Shown here piece after piece: positions 24,545-36,472 of a DNA stretch of 64,000 nt (position 1 is its first letter; every line of letters begins with the position of its first letter). The stretch lies in the NCBI GenBank assembly GCA_000827495.1, contig KN817528.1, forward strand, positions 496,001 to 560,000, written 5' to 3'. Origin of the DNA: Hypholoma sublateritium FD-334 SS-4. Its lineage: Eukaryota > Basidiomycota > Agaricomycetes > Agaricales > Strophariaceae. The notes under the pieces were generated by a model. The model saw only the letters and a program-made list of their open reading frames with translations, made no database searches and was not told the origin of the DNA. The position numbers and the translations under genes are program-made.

Positions 24545-25073
24545 GTTTAATAGCCATTGCGGAACACAGTTTTCCTGTGCCGAGCCAGGAAACTTAACTC
24601 ATTGGCAATTGCTCAACCCAATATACATGTTATTCCCAACTACAAAATGTCGAACATACAGCCAGCCAGAGGTCGTAAATACTTGAAAGTACTACGGCTC
24701 GATTACGCGGACTTGGTAGTCGGATACCATTATGGAGATAACAAAGGTTAGTAGAAAGGCANCGAGCGAAACANGGTAGAGCTGNTNAACAGCAATACCN
24801 AGAACNTGCTCAAGCTGCTAAGAAAAATAAAGNTTAGAAAGACAGCGAGCGAAACAAGGTAGTGCTGTTGGACAGCAGTACCGAGAACATGCTCAAGCCG
24901 TCGGTGGAGGCTCCGGTGAAAGAAAAAAAAATGTTTTGTTGGTTTTGTGGAGCCTCCGTTGTATATGGAGATGGTCGGACAGCCGACAAGTGTCGACTTC
25001 CTTCCGAGGTTGTAGGGGTGGAGGTGGGGGTAATTGCGGGCGGGGGGATGATTCTTCCCCGCGGAGGTGTACG
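24545..25073. other. Convergent 3' region between protease 2 and the duplicated unknown gene
   Basis: Holds the 3' UTRs of two convergent genes and a tandem repeat with unread bases. It is matched at 52935-53340 in the right arm. Confidence 0.6.
24753..24901. repeat. 83-bp tandem repeat, two units (left arm)
   Basis: AGAAAGRCARCGAGCG-like units begin at 24753 and 24836, period 83 bp, each containing CGAGCGAAACA and ending TGCTCAAGC. Unit 1 contains several N characters; the right arm reads through the same bases. The same pair occurs inverted at 53111-53255. Confidence 0.8.
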
Positions 25074-28000
25074 TTAAGCGTATCGATATCTATAACAATC
25101 ATATTAAATCAGTATTGCACACGACCGAAGAGCCAATGCAGACTTACCCAACGAACGCGACGGCCGACACTACGCCGATTGTGGCACCCAAGGGCCAGAG
25201 GGCAGGCGGATTCGACGGGGGCGGGTTCGCGAAGAAGAAATCGCCAGGCATCACAACCCTGGCGTCGCCGAAGTTGTCGTCAAGTTCGTCTTCCGAGACG
25301 ACGTCCTCATCCGAGTCGCCTGCGTCCGAGACGTCGTCCGCCGAGTCGTCCGTGTCCGAATCGACCGCCTCGTCGGGTTGGACGTGGCTAGCTGGCTCCA
25401 CATGGGTCTCGACGGGCTTAGTGGCTGCGACGGCCTCGGGCTCTTCGATTTCGACCTCGATCTCGACCATGACGTCCTGGGCGGGGGCGTCGGCAGCCGC
25501 AGACGCGACGTTGCCGCCGATGTAGACGAGGATGGGCCCATCCGGCGCGAGGCCGACTTTGGGCTCCTCGTCCTCCTCGACTTCTTCGACCATCTCGACC
25601 GGCCGGCCTTTCACTCGGACCTTCTCCACGACCACTGGGGCTGGGGCGGCGTCGGGCGTGGGAGGGCGATACACCTTGCAGGGCGCCTCCGCCGCGTGCG
25701 CTTGCGACCCCGGGACCTCGCGCCCCGTGGATGCGGGCTCTGCTACGCCGGGGTAGGGCCGGTACCTGTGGCCGTACACCCTGTTGCGCTGCGCGTTGCT
25801 CGGGCGGATCGCGTCATGCGATTCGTCGAGCGCTGCGACTGCTTCGACAGCGGCGGCAGCGGCGGCGCGCCTCTGTTTCCGGGTCTGCTTCTTGACCTGG
25901 GGCCGATGTTCAGCTTCGAGCGCTTCCTGCGCGCGCTCGTCGGGTGTTGACGCTGGGGGTGTCTGGGTCGCGGCGGCCTGCGCGTGCGCGGCGGGTGCAC
26001 TTGCGTCGTCGGTCTGCGCCTCGGATTCGTGCGCGACCGCGAGAGGCGAGAGGAAGTCGATGAGGTCGGGGACCTCGAGCGCTGCCACCTTAGCCAGTAG
26101 CTCCTCGACGGCGCTGCGGATACAATATGCTTAGTATAGATATACATCGGCAGGATCGGTATAACGAGGCAGCATACCTCGTCTCTGTGGCGTCGGCGTC
26201 CGCCTGCGCAGGTTCTGGCCCAGGTGTTTGGTGCACCACTGGCGGCGCTTCCTGCGCGGCAGGTGCATGCGACGCGCCTGCCGCGGTGTCTGGCGGCGTG
26301 GTGGAAAAGGCCGCGCGAGAGACGGTTGGGCCTGGGGGTAGCACGGCGGCGATACTGGGCTCGGGTGCGGCAGCGGCGGCCTTCGCTGCGCCAACGGGGA
26401 AATTGAACCCAAACGCCTTGTTCGCCGGCGTGCTTGCGAACGCTGCAGCTGGACGCGCGGGCGATGGGGTGGCACGGTCCACATCTATGACCCATCATTT
26501 TGAGTGGATACTTGAAGATTTTCAAAGATGACTGACCGAAAGGCGTGAACCTGCCCGGAAACTTTGCTGCCAGGTCTTTTATGCTGGCCTTCGGGCTGGT
26601 AAAATGAGTAAGCTTGAGAACCATAAGTCAGAAAGCTTGTAAATGACGCACTTTTCTTTTTTCAGACATTCGACTTTCCTGGATAAAATTCTCCGGAGCA
26701 GCGGCGTCGGTGGAGGTCGCGTTTCTGTCTAAAAAAAATAACCCGCATAAGGAGCTGTGTTTGGGTAGAGATAGAATAAACTCACCAAATGCCTCCTGGC
26801 GGCGGCCACGTCGATCAGCGCATCCTCTACCCATGAATTGGGGTGCGCTGTCTTTTTTGCGCGCGGCGGCGTCGTCTCTCCGCCTTCAACTACGGCGCCA
26901 CTTCGCAGCTTGACGGTAGGACGTCGCGCTTGTGTGTCTGCACCCACGGGTGTGGGTGTAGGTAGCGCGGGTGGGGCAGCGCGCGGGGATGCGGATGCGC
27001 GTGCGCGTGCAGGCCTTGGTTCCCGCGTGGACGCCGATGTGCGCACAGTCGTCGGCGCGGCGCGTACGCGGGTCGTCCTTTCGCGAGGAGGTGCCGCAGA
27101 CCCCCGCGCGTGTTTAGGGTGGACCCTGTGCGACGCGCGTCCTTTTTCTGCCTGCGGACATGGTCAGCGCGAGAAAAAACGAAATGGCGGCTGCTTACCC
27201 TGCGCGGCCTCGCGACTTGCGCCTCCTCTTCGTCGTCGTTCGACTCGGCGTGGAGGAGAGACGCGGCGGCGGGCCTGGGCGCCTCCGCGTGACGCTGCGA
27301 ATCGCTTGGCGCGACCCCGGGTACTTCCCCGGCCCGCGCCTGCTCGCTCTCTCCCTCGTCGACGACGCCCGTCCATCCGCCCTCCACAACCTCTGCAGCC
27401 ACCGCCGCCGCCATCTCCGCCATCTGCGCGTCCAGCTCCTCATCGAGCAGCTGCATGAGCTCCGGATCGCCCGCCATCGCGGCGACGACCGCGGCATCCT
27501 CCGCGGACAGCGCACCCTCGACCGCCGTGTCCGCGTCCTGCATGACCACGTCCTGCGCGCTGTACGCCGGCGCGACAGGCGCGCAGGTGTATATGTCGCT
27601 ATCCGGGACGCAGAACGACAGCTCGGACGACGTGTCGTAGAGGTATCCCGCGTGCTCCTTCGTGTCCATCCCATCGGCCGCGAGATCGTTATCGATCGGC
27701 GGGATCACGACCGTGGTGTGCGCCGCGGCGAATGTCGCGAGCGGCGGCCGCGCGGCGCTGGTGGGGCGCCGCTCCATGTACGCAGGGAGCGCGGGCTGGA
27801 ACACCGCGTATACGGAGGCGGTCCAGGCGCCGTCGTCCTGCTCCATGATGTCGACCGCGCGGACAGGCGGCTGCGGACTGGCGCGCTCTTTCTCCACCTG
27901 TGCGTCTTCCTCGCTGTCCATCTCCACGTCCGCGTCGCTCACTGATGCACCCGCGAACACAGGTCCGCTGGCGCCGTCGTCGACCTGGATCCCAAGCGCC

Positions 28001-30093
28001 TCCGCGGCCACCTCCATCCCTGTCTGCACCGCCGTCTCCTCTGCTTGCGGGGAAGGCGCGGTGCCCTGCATCGCGGGCACATCAGGCGGAGATGCTGCCA
28101 AGGTTCGGGCAGGCCAGCTTGGGATCTCGCGCGCGTCCGTCTCCGTCTCCGTCTCACTCTCCCTCTCTTTCTTCTCTTTCTCCTTTTCTTCAGTCTCCTT
28201 TTCTTTTACCCGGTCCTCGTCATCCGACTCGTCCACAGGCAGTGGCGGGAGCGTCCCCGCGTCGATTTCCTCCTGCAGCGCCGCGTGCCGGCGCGCAAGT
28301 TCCGGTTCGCCGCGCGGAGGATGCTTGTCCTCTTCCTCCCGTACGCGGGAACGGGTTCGGGGTGCGGGTGTGGGTGTGGGCACCATGACGCGCTCGGGGA
28401 TGGGTGCCGCCTGCACGGGGGTGCGGTGGGATGGCGCCACGCTCTGTGTGGTGGGCGTGGGCGCGGCGCGCATGACGACGGGCCGTGCGGCTGGCTCTGC
28501 GCGCATGGGTTGTGTTGGCGCAACTGGTGTGCGACTGCCTGCGTCGTTGACAGGTCCGCTCTCGGCGTGCGTGCTGGCCTGCTCGGCGGAGGCGGCGACG
28601 CCCTGTGCGGGAGGTGCGCTGCGCGCCATGCCGGGCTGTGTAGTGGGCACCGCGCGCACGGGCACCGCGTGCATCGCGGTATCTACGGACGCTGTCTCGG
28701 TGCGCGCAGGTGGAGGCGGTGTCCCTGTGGGGAGCCGCAGCCCGCTCCAGCGCGGGCGCGATGCGAGGAGCTTCGCGCGGCGCTGTGCGGCTAGACGCTC
28801 CTCGCGCGCAGCCTCTTCGCGCTCCTCTTCCTCCTCGAGGCGGCGCAGCATGGCCTCCCTGACCTCGCGCTGGGATGGCGGCCCAGGGACGGCGCTTGGC
28901 GCAGGCGGGCTGCCCAAGGCAGCCGCGCGCGCTGGTGGCGCTTTGATGTTGTTGCTGCTCGTGGTGGTTGGGTTCACGTTTCCCTGGNNTGCAGCAGCGC
29001 GCGTCGGCACCAGGGGGTGCGCGTACGTGAATTTTGTGTTCGGCGCGGTCGTGGTGGTGGCNACNGTGACGACGAACGGCTTGAAGTCAAGCATTTTCAC
29101 ATCATCTCCGCGCGTTGATGGTGGACGGACACTGCGCNTGTCCGCCGCCACCCCCGCGGGGATGTTGATATGAATTTCTTCGAGCCCTGCGTCCTCGTCC
29201 TCGTCCTCGTCCTCGACCGCTAGGCTCGTCCTGTTTTCGTGTGCGGGTGTTGTGTCCATGTCTGTTGGTGCGGGTGTTTTGGTGTTCGCATTCGTGTCTG
29301 CGCCTGATGATGATGATGAGGAGGAGAGCGAGCTCGCGCGCGACGCGGGGCTGAGCTTGTGATAGGTCTGCGTTATACCCGCCGCAGCGCGTTGCGCGGG
29401 CGTGAGCCGCGGCCAGCTGCCCTGCGGCTGCTGGGGTGGGGGCGGCGCGGCGCGTGTGGGCTGGAGATGCGCCCGGGGCTGGGCTTGGGCTTGGGATGTG
29501 GCTGCGCGCGCGAATGCGGACGCGGGCGACACGAAGCGGTACGACTCCGCGACAGGGTTCGTCATGCTGCGCGGGGTGCTGGCACCGGGCGACGAAGGCG
29601 AGGGTGTGTTGTTGCGTGCGTAGGCCGTCTCCGCGGGGCCGGGCGAGCGCGGTGGGGTGCGGGCGTAGTGCGATGCGAGGTTGGGACTGCTCGCGCGGGT
29701 TGATGCTGTCGATATCGGGCTGCTCGCGGGCGTTGACGGGGACATGGGCGAGTAATTCGGGCCCGGAGAGCTGAAGCGCGACGAGGAGACGGAGGATGCG
29801 CGACTACTGCTGCTGCTGCTGGGGCCGGGGTCGCCGCCGCCGCTCGAGTGGCGAGTGGCGTCTGCGTTTGTGTTCCTGCGCGACTCGGCGATCGCGCGCT
29901 GGATGTCGACGGCGAATTCGCCGTCGCCTTCGTCTGTGGTGGCCGTGGTGGTATTGTATGTAGGCCAATCGATGGGCGGCATCGCCTTTCCCTTTCCCTT
30001 GCCTTCGTAGGCGGGCGTCTTCGGTTTCTGAGGACAATGGTGAGCTTGGGCCTTTTGCCCACGGTGGTGTTAGCGTACCTGTGGTCCGTGCAT
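25074..30093 (-). CDS. Unknown large low-complexity, tail-anchored protein (left-arm copy)
   Basis: I do not recognise this gene. It mirrors the right-arm copy exon for exon: a five-codon first exon MHGPQ (start CAT 30091-30093), a very long second exon, several small exons and a last exon encoding YRYA (TAA at 25074-25076). The protein is rich in Ala, Pro, Ser, Arg and acidic runs, so mostly disordered. Conserved-looking parts are MPPIDWPT at the start, KASIKDLAAKFPGRFTPF, EVPDLIDFLSPL, and the C-terminal hydrophobic WPLGATIGVVSAVAFVG, probably one membrane span with a few residues beyond it. It is about 20 codons shorter than the other copy because of in-frame indels. Five ambiguous bases lie in exon 2 (28988, 28989, 29062, 29065, 29139). 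The frame is otherwise open, so it may be expressed. Confidence 0.75.
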
Positions 30094-30760
30094 TGTTGCG
30101 TATGTGTCAGAGTTTGAGGTTATTGGCCTGGAGATATGTTTCTGTGTGACGGGGGACTGTAGGCTCGGGGGATGGGCAGTGGATGTGGTGGTAGATGGTA
30201 GAATGCAATTTGAAGTACGAGGACGAGTGGCTCGGGAATGTTTCCGGTCGCTATAATGACTGCGACAATGGCGAAATTACAATAAAAGAAGGATTTTCGT
30301 GCTCAATAGGATCGCGCGGAGGATTTCTGTTTGAAATGGGATTAGTGGTGGTGTTGTTGTGTCTGGCAACGGGCAAACGCACAAGTGCACTGGGGATTTC
30401 ACGGACGATGGTGGTGGGGGTTTAGCAAAGGGAGCACAATGATATGTTGTGAACAAAGGGGAAATATGTTCAGGATCTTATATCGATGGAGAACAGTCTG
30501 AATGACTCGCACTGTTTTCTGTTTTCTGCTGCAGAAGCTTGCAGGGCGCAGCCTAAAGATAGCGCGGATTATTGCAGCATGACCAGTATTCCCGGAAAAG
30601 GGCATAGACGATAGTAGCGACGACGCTTTGAATCCTTTTTTGTACATGCATTGATGAAACGCGAAGAACAAGGAGCCCGGCGCCCGGATTTCCCACGTGA
30701 GCGTCCTTATTAGGAAGCTTTGCCTTTTTGGGGTAAATGTACGCTTTGCTCCGCCGCACG
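30094..30760. promoter_or_regulatory. Bidirectional promoter copy (left arm)
   Basis: The counterpart of 47188-47855 in the right arm. It drives the unknown gene leftward. The gene it once drove rightward (SelO) is reduced to a relic here. The stretch AGCGTCGTCGCTACTATCGT and its surroundings are shared by both arms on opposite strands. Confidence 0.6.
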
Positions 30761-30890
30761 ATGGCCGCTGCCAAGTACCCTCGCCCCGTCGCCGGCGCTG
30801 CTCATCTACGCCCTCGTTCCGGACCCGCACACGCCTAGCCCCGCCGTATTCCGCCGCTTCCAGGTAGAGCCGCATGCCGCCCAGCGCTGA
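30761..30890 (+). pseudogene. 5' relic of selenoprotein O (FMP40-like)
   Basis: Starts ATG GCC GCT GCC AAG, the counterpart of the SelO start in the right arm. A frame shifted from that ATG encodes PDPHTPSPAVFRRFQVE, matching PDPHTPSPAAFRRLQAE of the intact gene at about 47100. The frame is broken between the ATG and this block and ends at TGA 30888-30890. Similarity stops soon after, near 30905, marking the arm boundary. No catalytic part remains. Confidence 0.75.
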
Positions 30891-33142
30891 GCCTGGGTGC
30901 GTCCGTAGCACCAATCCCCGGGAATTTGTTTATTGTACCGGCAGCCTTCACAATCTCGGATACGAATTAAACACAGATACTTTTAAAAAATGACTGGAAG
31001 GTAATAACTTCGTCATCCGCAACAATTACATGTATCATATGCTTAGGCGGGCCACCCGAGAAGAGATCGACAAGCTCCGTCAAAGTGCCTGCCCCAATAG
31101 CCAGATTGACGGTGTCGGGTTGGCGGTAAAGCCGCGGACGGCAGCGCTTCTCAAGCTGGCTATCAGGTAATATTACGCGCCTTCTGGGGGTTAACAGAGC
31201 ACATGCGTGCCTTGTAATTAGTTCATAAAGACGTAGATCTGATGATCGTCGGACATCATGAAGCAGCCCTTCGTCTTTGAGGTGCTGAAAGACGCGCTAC
31301 TTGTGCATTTGCGTTAGATTCAATGTAATTGGAAAACGCGAGGGCTTACTCTGCAGGAAAATAGCACTTAAGGCGCAAGGAGATGGTGGATAAGATCAGG
31401 TTATTGATTAGGCTCGGCACAAGCCACCTTGCCGATATTTATTTGTATATAGTTGCACTTGTGCAACGGTTTTCTCGCTCCCTCCGCTTGAACTCAATCT
31501 GACAGCGGACTCTCGCAGAATAAAGTGAGATATTAACATTTACATAATTTACATGTACTGGCTGAGTCTGTAAAAACTCGTCTTGGTTCAATGCTGCATT
31601 CTGGCCTGAATGATGTGGGGTAGCCTATTGAAGTCTGCTTTGTACTCACTTACTACAGACCCAAAATCTTTGAGGATATATGCCATCTTTCAGCTCCAGA
31701 GTTTTATATACTAATCAGACACGTATAAGTACAAGGCATTTGCAGTGCGTGCGGCCTCTAACATGCATGACACAATCCACCACAGAGAGCGGAAAGCCAG
31801 AAGGAAGACATGACATTCGATAACAAAGGCTTTTGCTGAAAATAAAATAAAATACGAGCATTCTACTAAATATAGCCTACAAATAGTGCACTTCCAATTT
31901 CTTGCATGTGAAAAATCAATTATCAAGAAATTGCATGATTTGATTTTTCATGATTCAGATGCTCTGTTGGACGTAATTATTACTACTTTGATTTTTCAGA
32001 TATATACATCTATGCCTGCGCACTATAATATAAGTATAGAAATTAATGAATTGATGTGAAGGGTGTCCGTTGAGCAAGGGTGAAGACATGAGGCTGGTGT
32101 GATTTCAAGCTAATCTGCGAAGGTGCCGCTGCTTGCTCCGAAGTGCAACTGCATTTCCTAAATTTCCTCCATGAGGCGCGAAAATCCAGGTATTAGGATG
32201 TCTTCCACAGCTTAACACTACTTGGCGTTGTGCCAGTTCTCGTGCAAATTTGGCCAAAATCTGGCGTTGTATGAAGCTGAAAATCGGGAAGATTCTCCTA
32301 GATTTCAAACCACTGAGGCTGCTCGTCTGCAATACGTGTCCCTGATCGATTGGAGACAAATTTCATACGGGATTGAGAACGTAAGAACAGAATTGGAAAG
32401 ATTCGACTTGGCTTGTTGGCTTGACGCGTAATTAGCAACGCGATCATTATTTCTTGTCGCGTTCAAGCCTGCCCGAAAGTAACTGATCGCAAGTTGCCGT
32501 CACAGGCAGCATGTGGTCACCTCCCATACGGCGACATACCCAGATCGATTTCAAGTTCACAGATCACACAAAGGGCAGACAATGGTTATCGCCGCGCAGG
32601 GAACACATTATATATATAACATAATGGACCCGCCGTCTACGCAGCCTTTGAACGACTACCGTCTCCTGGACCACGCAAATAGAGGCAGTGGCACATGCCA
32701 GCAAAGCAACGGAAACACTCAACGTCTCGCACCAACGCGAAGAAGGCAGGATATGACCTAGCACTCCCCACCACAGCCCAGATTTCGAAGATTGACACGA
32801 ACACACCGAGCCAGCATGCGCCGATGCGGAAGGATATGAATAGAGACGCTCTTCCGGAATCTAGCATGTAAGTTTTTGCGTTAACCTTCTGAAAAGCACT
32901 GTCAGAGTATCTAATTGAGTTACTTCGTACGAGAAGTGCAGAGTTATTTGAGCACGCTGGCGAACTTGATATCCATGTCGGTCAATATCAACAAAACACG
33001 AGCCAGAACTCCGATAACGCAGATTCGTTCGAGCAAGCGTCTGATGGAGTGTTTTTTGCAAGGATAGAATCCTCAAAACAAGTAGGTCCTTTGGAAATAC
33101 CTCAAATGGAGTTGATCTAATGATCTGAATTTTAGACCTCGA
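30891..33142. other. Gene-poor region at the start of the core
   Basis: About 2.2 kb, AT-rich in its middle. Around 31050-31168 a 39-codon open stretch (REEIDKLRQSACPNSQIDG within it) followed by GTAATA looks like a stray exon, but I could not place it in a gene. Minus-strand frames near 32560-32870 are hydrophobic but unrecognised. No RNA gene seen. Confidence 0.45.
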
Positions 33143-34931
33143 ATGCCAGAGCAATTATATACCGTAATTTATGGAATGAAGAAGGTAAGATATGTGTTTA
33201 ATAAGCCGACTTAGACTGACGAGACTGCCTTGCTCAAGGTGTTGATTTATTTGCACCAAAAAGTCGATCATCGGTGAGAGGCTCAGCACAGATCCCCAAG
33301 ATGGATTTTCATCAGAGTCAAGGTCCAAACGGTATCAAAAGCACAGGCCTCCCCAAAGAAGCGCAAGCGGGACCAGGAGGAAGAAGGGCATGCGTCACCC
33401 GTAAAAAAGCTTTCCACCAACGGTCGCAGCAAGCCTCCAGTCATTATTTCAGTGTCAATCACAAATAAGGTCGGCTTTCTCGTCGTCCTTCTTGCGTCAT
33501 AATCGCTGTGAACTGCATTCCAGAAGCTATCTGAAGACCAAGAAGGCCATTACAATATCGTCCCCGGCGATATTCTTCACCGCCGCTGTAAGGCTGTTCG
33601 TTATGATGTGTAGTTTATACTGAGCGGATTTTTTGGCGCTAGATCGAACGGTAAAGCAATTGGGCAAAGGTACCTTCAGCAAGGTCGTTGAGGCCATTGA
33701 CACAGAGACCAATGCGAGGGTCGCCATCAAGATTGTCCGCGCTATCGCAAAATACCGAAATGCCAGCCAAACTGAGATACGAATACTTAAAAAATTGCGC
33801 GAGATCGATCCGGCCAACAAGAAGTATGCTTCTTTTTTCCTTAAATCCGAAGGCTACTTATCAGCTACGTTTTCAAGTAATTGTATCCATCTTCTGACCT
33901 GGTTTGAGCACCAAAACCACATCTGCCTGGTGTCAGAGCTTTTGGGTATGTGTCTCTACGACTTTATGAAAGGAAACAACCACCTTCCTTTTCCCCGGCA
34001 CCACGTGCAAGAGCTTGCGCGTCAACTACTCGGAAGCGTTGCATGTGAGCCTGATGATGTTGTGGCCATGTAATATTGAGAGCTTATCCGCTCACGCGGT
34101 GTTTCCAGTCCTTCATGACATACAGCTCATTCACACCGATTTGAAACCGGAGAATATCCTGTTGGTCCGCAACGATTACAAATTAATGGAATACATTCCA
34201 GCCGGAAAGGTATTTATCTTCATTCTAAATCAGCAGCGTTGGCGATAACCCATTCACGCAGCGCAAAGTGTCCCCCACTTCCAAGCGAGTCCTAGAGTGC
34301 ACCGATATCCGATTAATTGATTTCGGTTCAGCGACGTTCATGCACGGCCACCACTCGGCCGTCATTACCACCCGACACTATCGAGCGCCCGAAGTAATAC
34401 TAGGCAAGTCCCGCGCACACCCATTGCCTGCAAACACTAACTACGCTACTAGGTCTTGGTTGGGCATACCCATGCGACGCATACTCCCTCGGCTGCATCC
34501 TCGCCGAATTTGTCACCGGAACGCTACTTTACCACACCCATGACGACCTCGAGCAGCTCGCGATGATGGCGCGTACGATGAATGGCCTACCCGCGCGGCT
34601 CGCCGGCGCTGGCGCAAGGGCGAAGCCCGCGTTCTTCAGACTGGACGGCACGCTCGACTGGCCGACGCCCACGACGTCGCGGCAGAGCCGAAAGAACGTC
34701 GCGGCCACGCCCCGGATACAGGTGCGCGTGCTGCTCGCGCGATGTGCTTGATGCTGAGATTGACTTTGGAAACGCGCGTGACAGAGTATTGTGCGATCCG
34801 TTGATGGCATTGACAGGCATTTTTTGGATCTCATGTCGAGATTGCTTGCTTTGGATCCTGTGCAACGGATAACAGTGCGGAACGCGCTGGCCCACCCATA
34901 CTTCTCGTTGGAGGTACCGCCGAAAGTATGA
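33143..34931 (+). CDS. KNS1: LAMMER (CLK-type) dual-specificity protein kinase
   Basis: Protein kinase of the Kns1/Lkh1/CLK family, regulating splicing factors and growth or stress responses. The N-terminal part carries a basic nuclear signal SPKKRKRDQ. The kinase domain runs from YRTVKQLGKGTFSKVVEA (ATP loop) through VAIKIV (lysine), HTDLKPENILL (catalytic loop), DFGSATF and HYRAPEVIL to ITVRNALAHPYF. Introns keep phase; that at about 34722-34783 joins TPRIQ to SIVRSVDGIDRHFLDL. The name-giving motif, usually EHLAMMERILGP, here reads EQLAMMARTMNGLP, with Glu replaced by Ala. Stop TGA is at 34929-34931. The start is uncertain: ATG at 33143 works if an intron ends at CTCAG near 33288. The core from about 33530 is firm. 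Confidence 0.85.
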
Positions 34932-35192
34932 GGTCGTGATTATATTTTTCTGTTCGATCCACAGTCGCCACCCTGATTTACAGTAAGGTGTTGTATTTTT
35001 GTATTTTTGTACAATTCCAGCTAGACTTTTAGATCTTTAAAGCTCACAGTTCAAACGTAAACTGCCCAGCCGATATACATCTATTATATAAATAAATAGC
35101 AATGTCTACATACATACAGCGGACTCAAGTCCTCATTAGCATTACATATCGCTGGTTTAAACCAGGACAACTTAATTGTCTAGATTGCCCTT

Positions 35193-36472
35193 TCAATTAA
35201 ATTTTGACCACCATCCTTTGCGGCCTCCCCCGTCTTTACTGCTCTCTGGCGCATCTCGATGCGACGAATTCGCCACGAATGGAAGCGGCCGCGCCTTGGG
35301 TATCCTACCCGCCTTCCTTTCCGCCGCCTCCCACTCGTCGTCATCCAGATACTGCTCGACGGCCATCGCCTCCAGCTCTGCCGGTCCAGGCGTGCCGCTG
35401 CGCGCAGTGGTAGCTGCGGCCCCCACCTCCTTCTGCTTGTTGCCGCGTGTGGCGCGTGCGTCCGCGTCATCCGCGAGGGCTACGTAAGCCTTCGCGACGC
35501 GATAGTCCGTCTCCTTCGTCAGCGTCTGCAGGCGCTTCTCCGCGCGCTCGCGCACGCGGTGCACCTCGCGCTGGCGGATGCGCTCCACCTCTGGGGCCGC
35601 AGCGTGCGCGTGCTGTGCGGTCTTCGGGGTCGCGGGGAGCAGGATAAACGCGCGTGTGTGTAGGAGGTGCGGCGTTGTGCGCAGGACGCTCGCGGGCAGG
35701 CTGTTGAGCGTGCATACTTCGCGGCTCTAGAGACAGCCAGATGGGGGTCAGCTGGGGCACGCCGAATAGGTGCGCGGAGACGCACGTCGACGCCGAAGCG
35801 GAGGCAAATCCCCGTGAGCGTGTCGGAGGGGTTGAGGTAGTACTTGTATGGCACTGATGGGGCGTCGCGATCCTCCAGGTCAGACGCTGCCGGATCAGAG
35901 GGTGCACTCGAAGATGCGGTTAATAAATGTTCTACAGGGGTCGCAGAGAATTCATTTTGCATAGGAGGATTGACGTATGAGAGTGTAGGAGACGAATCAT
36001 CTCCTGCTGAAGGTGGCTCATATGGCGGAGGTGGGTTAGTGTCCAGTGGCGATCGGCCCCGGGAGCTCCTCTCGTAGTCTTCGTCTTCATCCTCATCATC
36101 CCCCAGGATAAAGGTGTCCTCGTCCCTGACAAAGCCGTCTAGGTTATAACCACTTTTTGGGGGGTCTTCTCCCTTGGTAGATGAATGATCTGGTGTATAG
36201 GTCGATGAGGTTGCGCGCGAGGCAACTGCACTTACACCTCCGAGACATACCAGACACGGATTATATCGCGCCAGACGAGGGTTTGCGCTGATGCACGAGG
36301 GACAGATAGGACGTTGGCAACACTGAGTGATGAACAGGGCGTTCACGTCTCCGGCCAATCCCTCCGCAGAAAACGAGGAAGTGGATAGGGCAGGTGACTT
36401 CAGCGGGGGGAGAGACGACGAGCAGGCGAGACAGAGAGTTGTGGTGCGGTCGATGAGGCCCCCTGGAGCCAT
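35193..36472 (-). CDS. LysM-domain protein with cysteine-rich N-terminus
   Basis: Two main exons. The N-terminus has paired cysteines, CLACSSSL and QCCQRPICPSC, then YNPCLVC, resembling a small zinc-binding module. A Ser/Asp-rich linker leads to one LysM domain: PYKYYLNPSDTLTGICLRFG at the end of exon 1, joined by an intron (GTGCGT..CTCTAG) to SREVCTLNSLPASVL and RAFILLP. The C-terminal third is charged and helical (EVERIRQREVHRVRERAEKR) and ends RKGWWSKFN. No signal peptide, so it is probably intracellular, unlike secreted LysM effectors. Its function is unknown. Stop TAA is at 35193-35195. It is divergent from ATG17 with about 380 bp between starts. Confidence 0.85.

Larger units (their letters stand above)
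22090..30905. repeat. Left arm of a large imperfect inverted duplication
   Basis: This segment corresponds on the opposite strand to 47025-54235. In order it holds an intact aspartic protease (+), an 83-bp tandem repeat, the unknown tail-anchored gene (-), a shared promoter, and a short SelO 5' relic (+). Matching is very high through the unknown gene, including a stretch of over 300 bp (24936-25240 against 52770-53072) whose translations are identical. It is weaker at both ends. The protease body (about 22600-24250) has no partner in the right arm because that copy has an internal deletion. Several N characters occur here (24762-24833, 28988-29139). Boundaries are by eye. Confidence 0.88.

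Noticed and set aside
27662..29173. 503-codon open frame antisense to the left copy
   Set aside because: Same cause as on the right; Ser/Ala-rich shadow of exon 2 with no start context or domain.
32564..32867. Two overlapping hydrophobic minus-strand frames
   Set aside because: Cys/Ser-rich, no recognisable domain; likely chance frames in an intergenic region.
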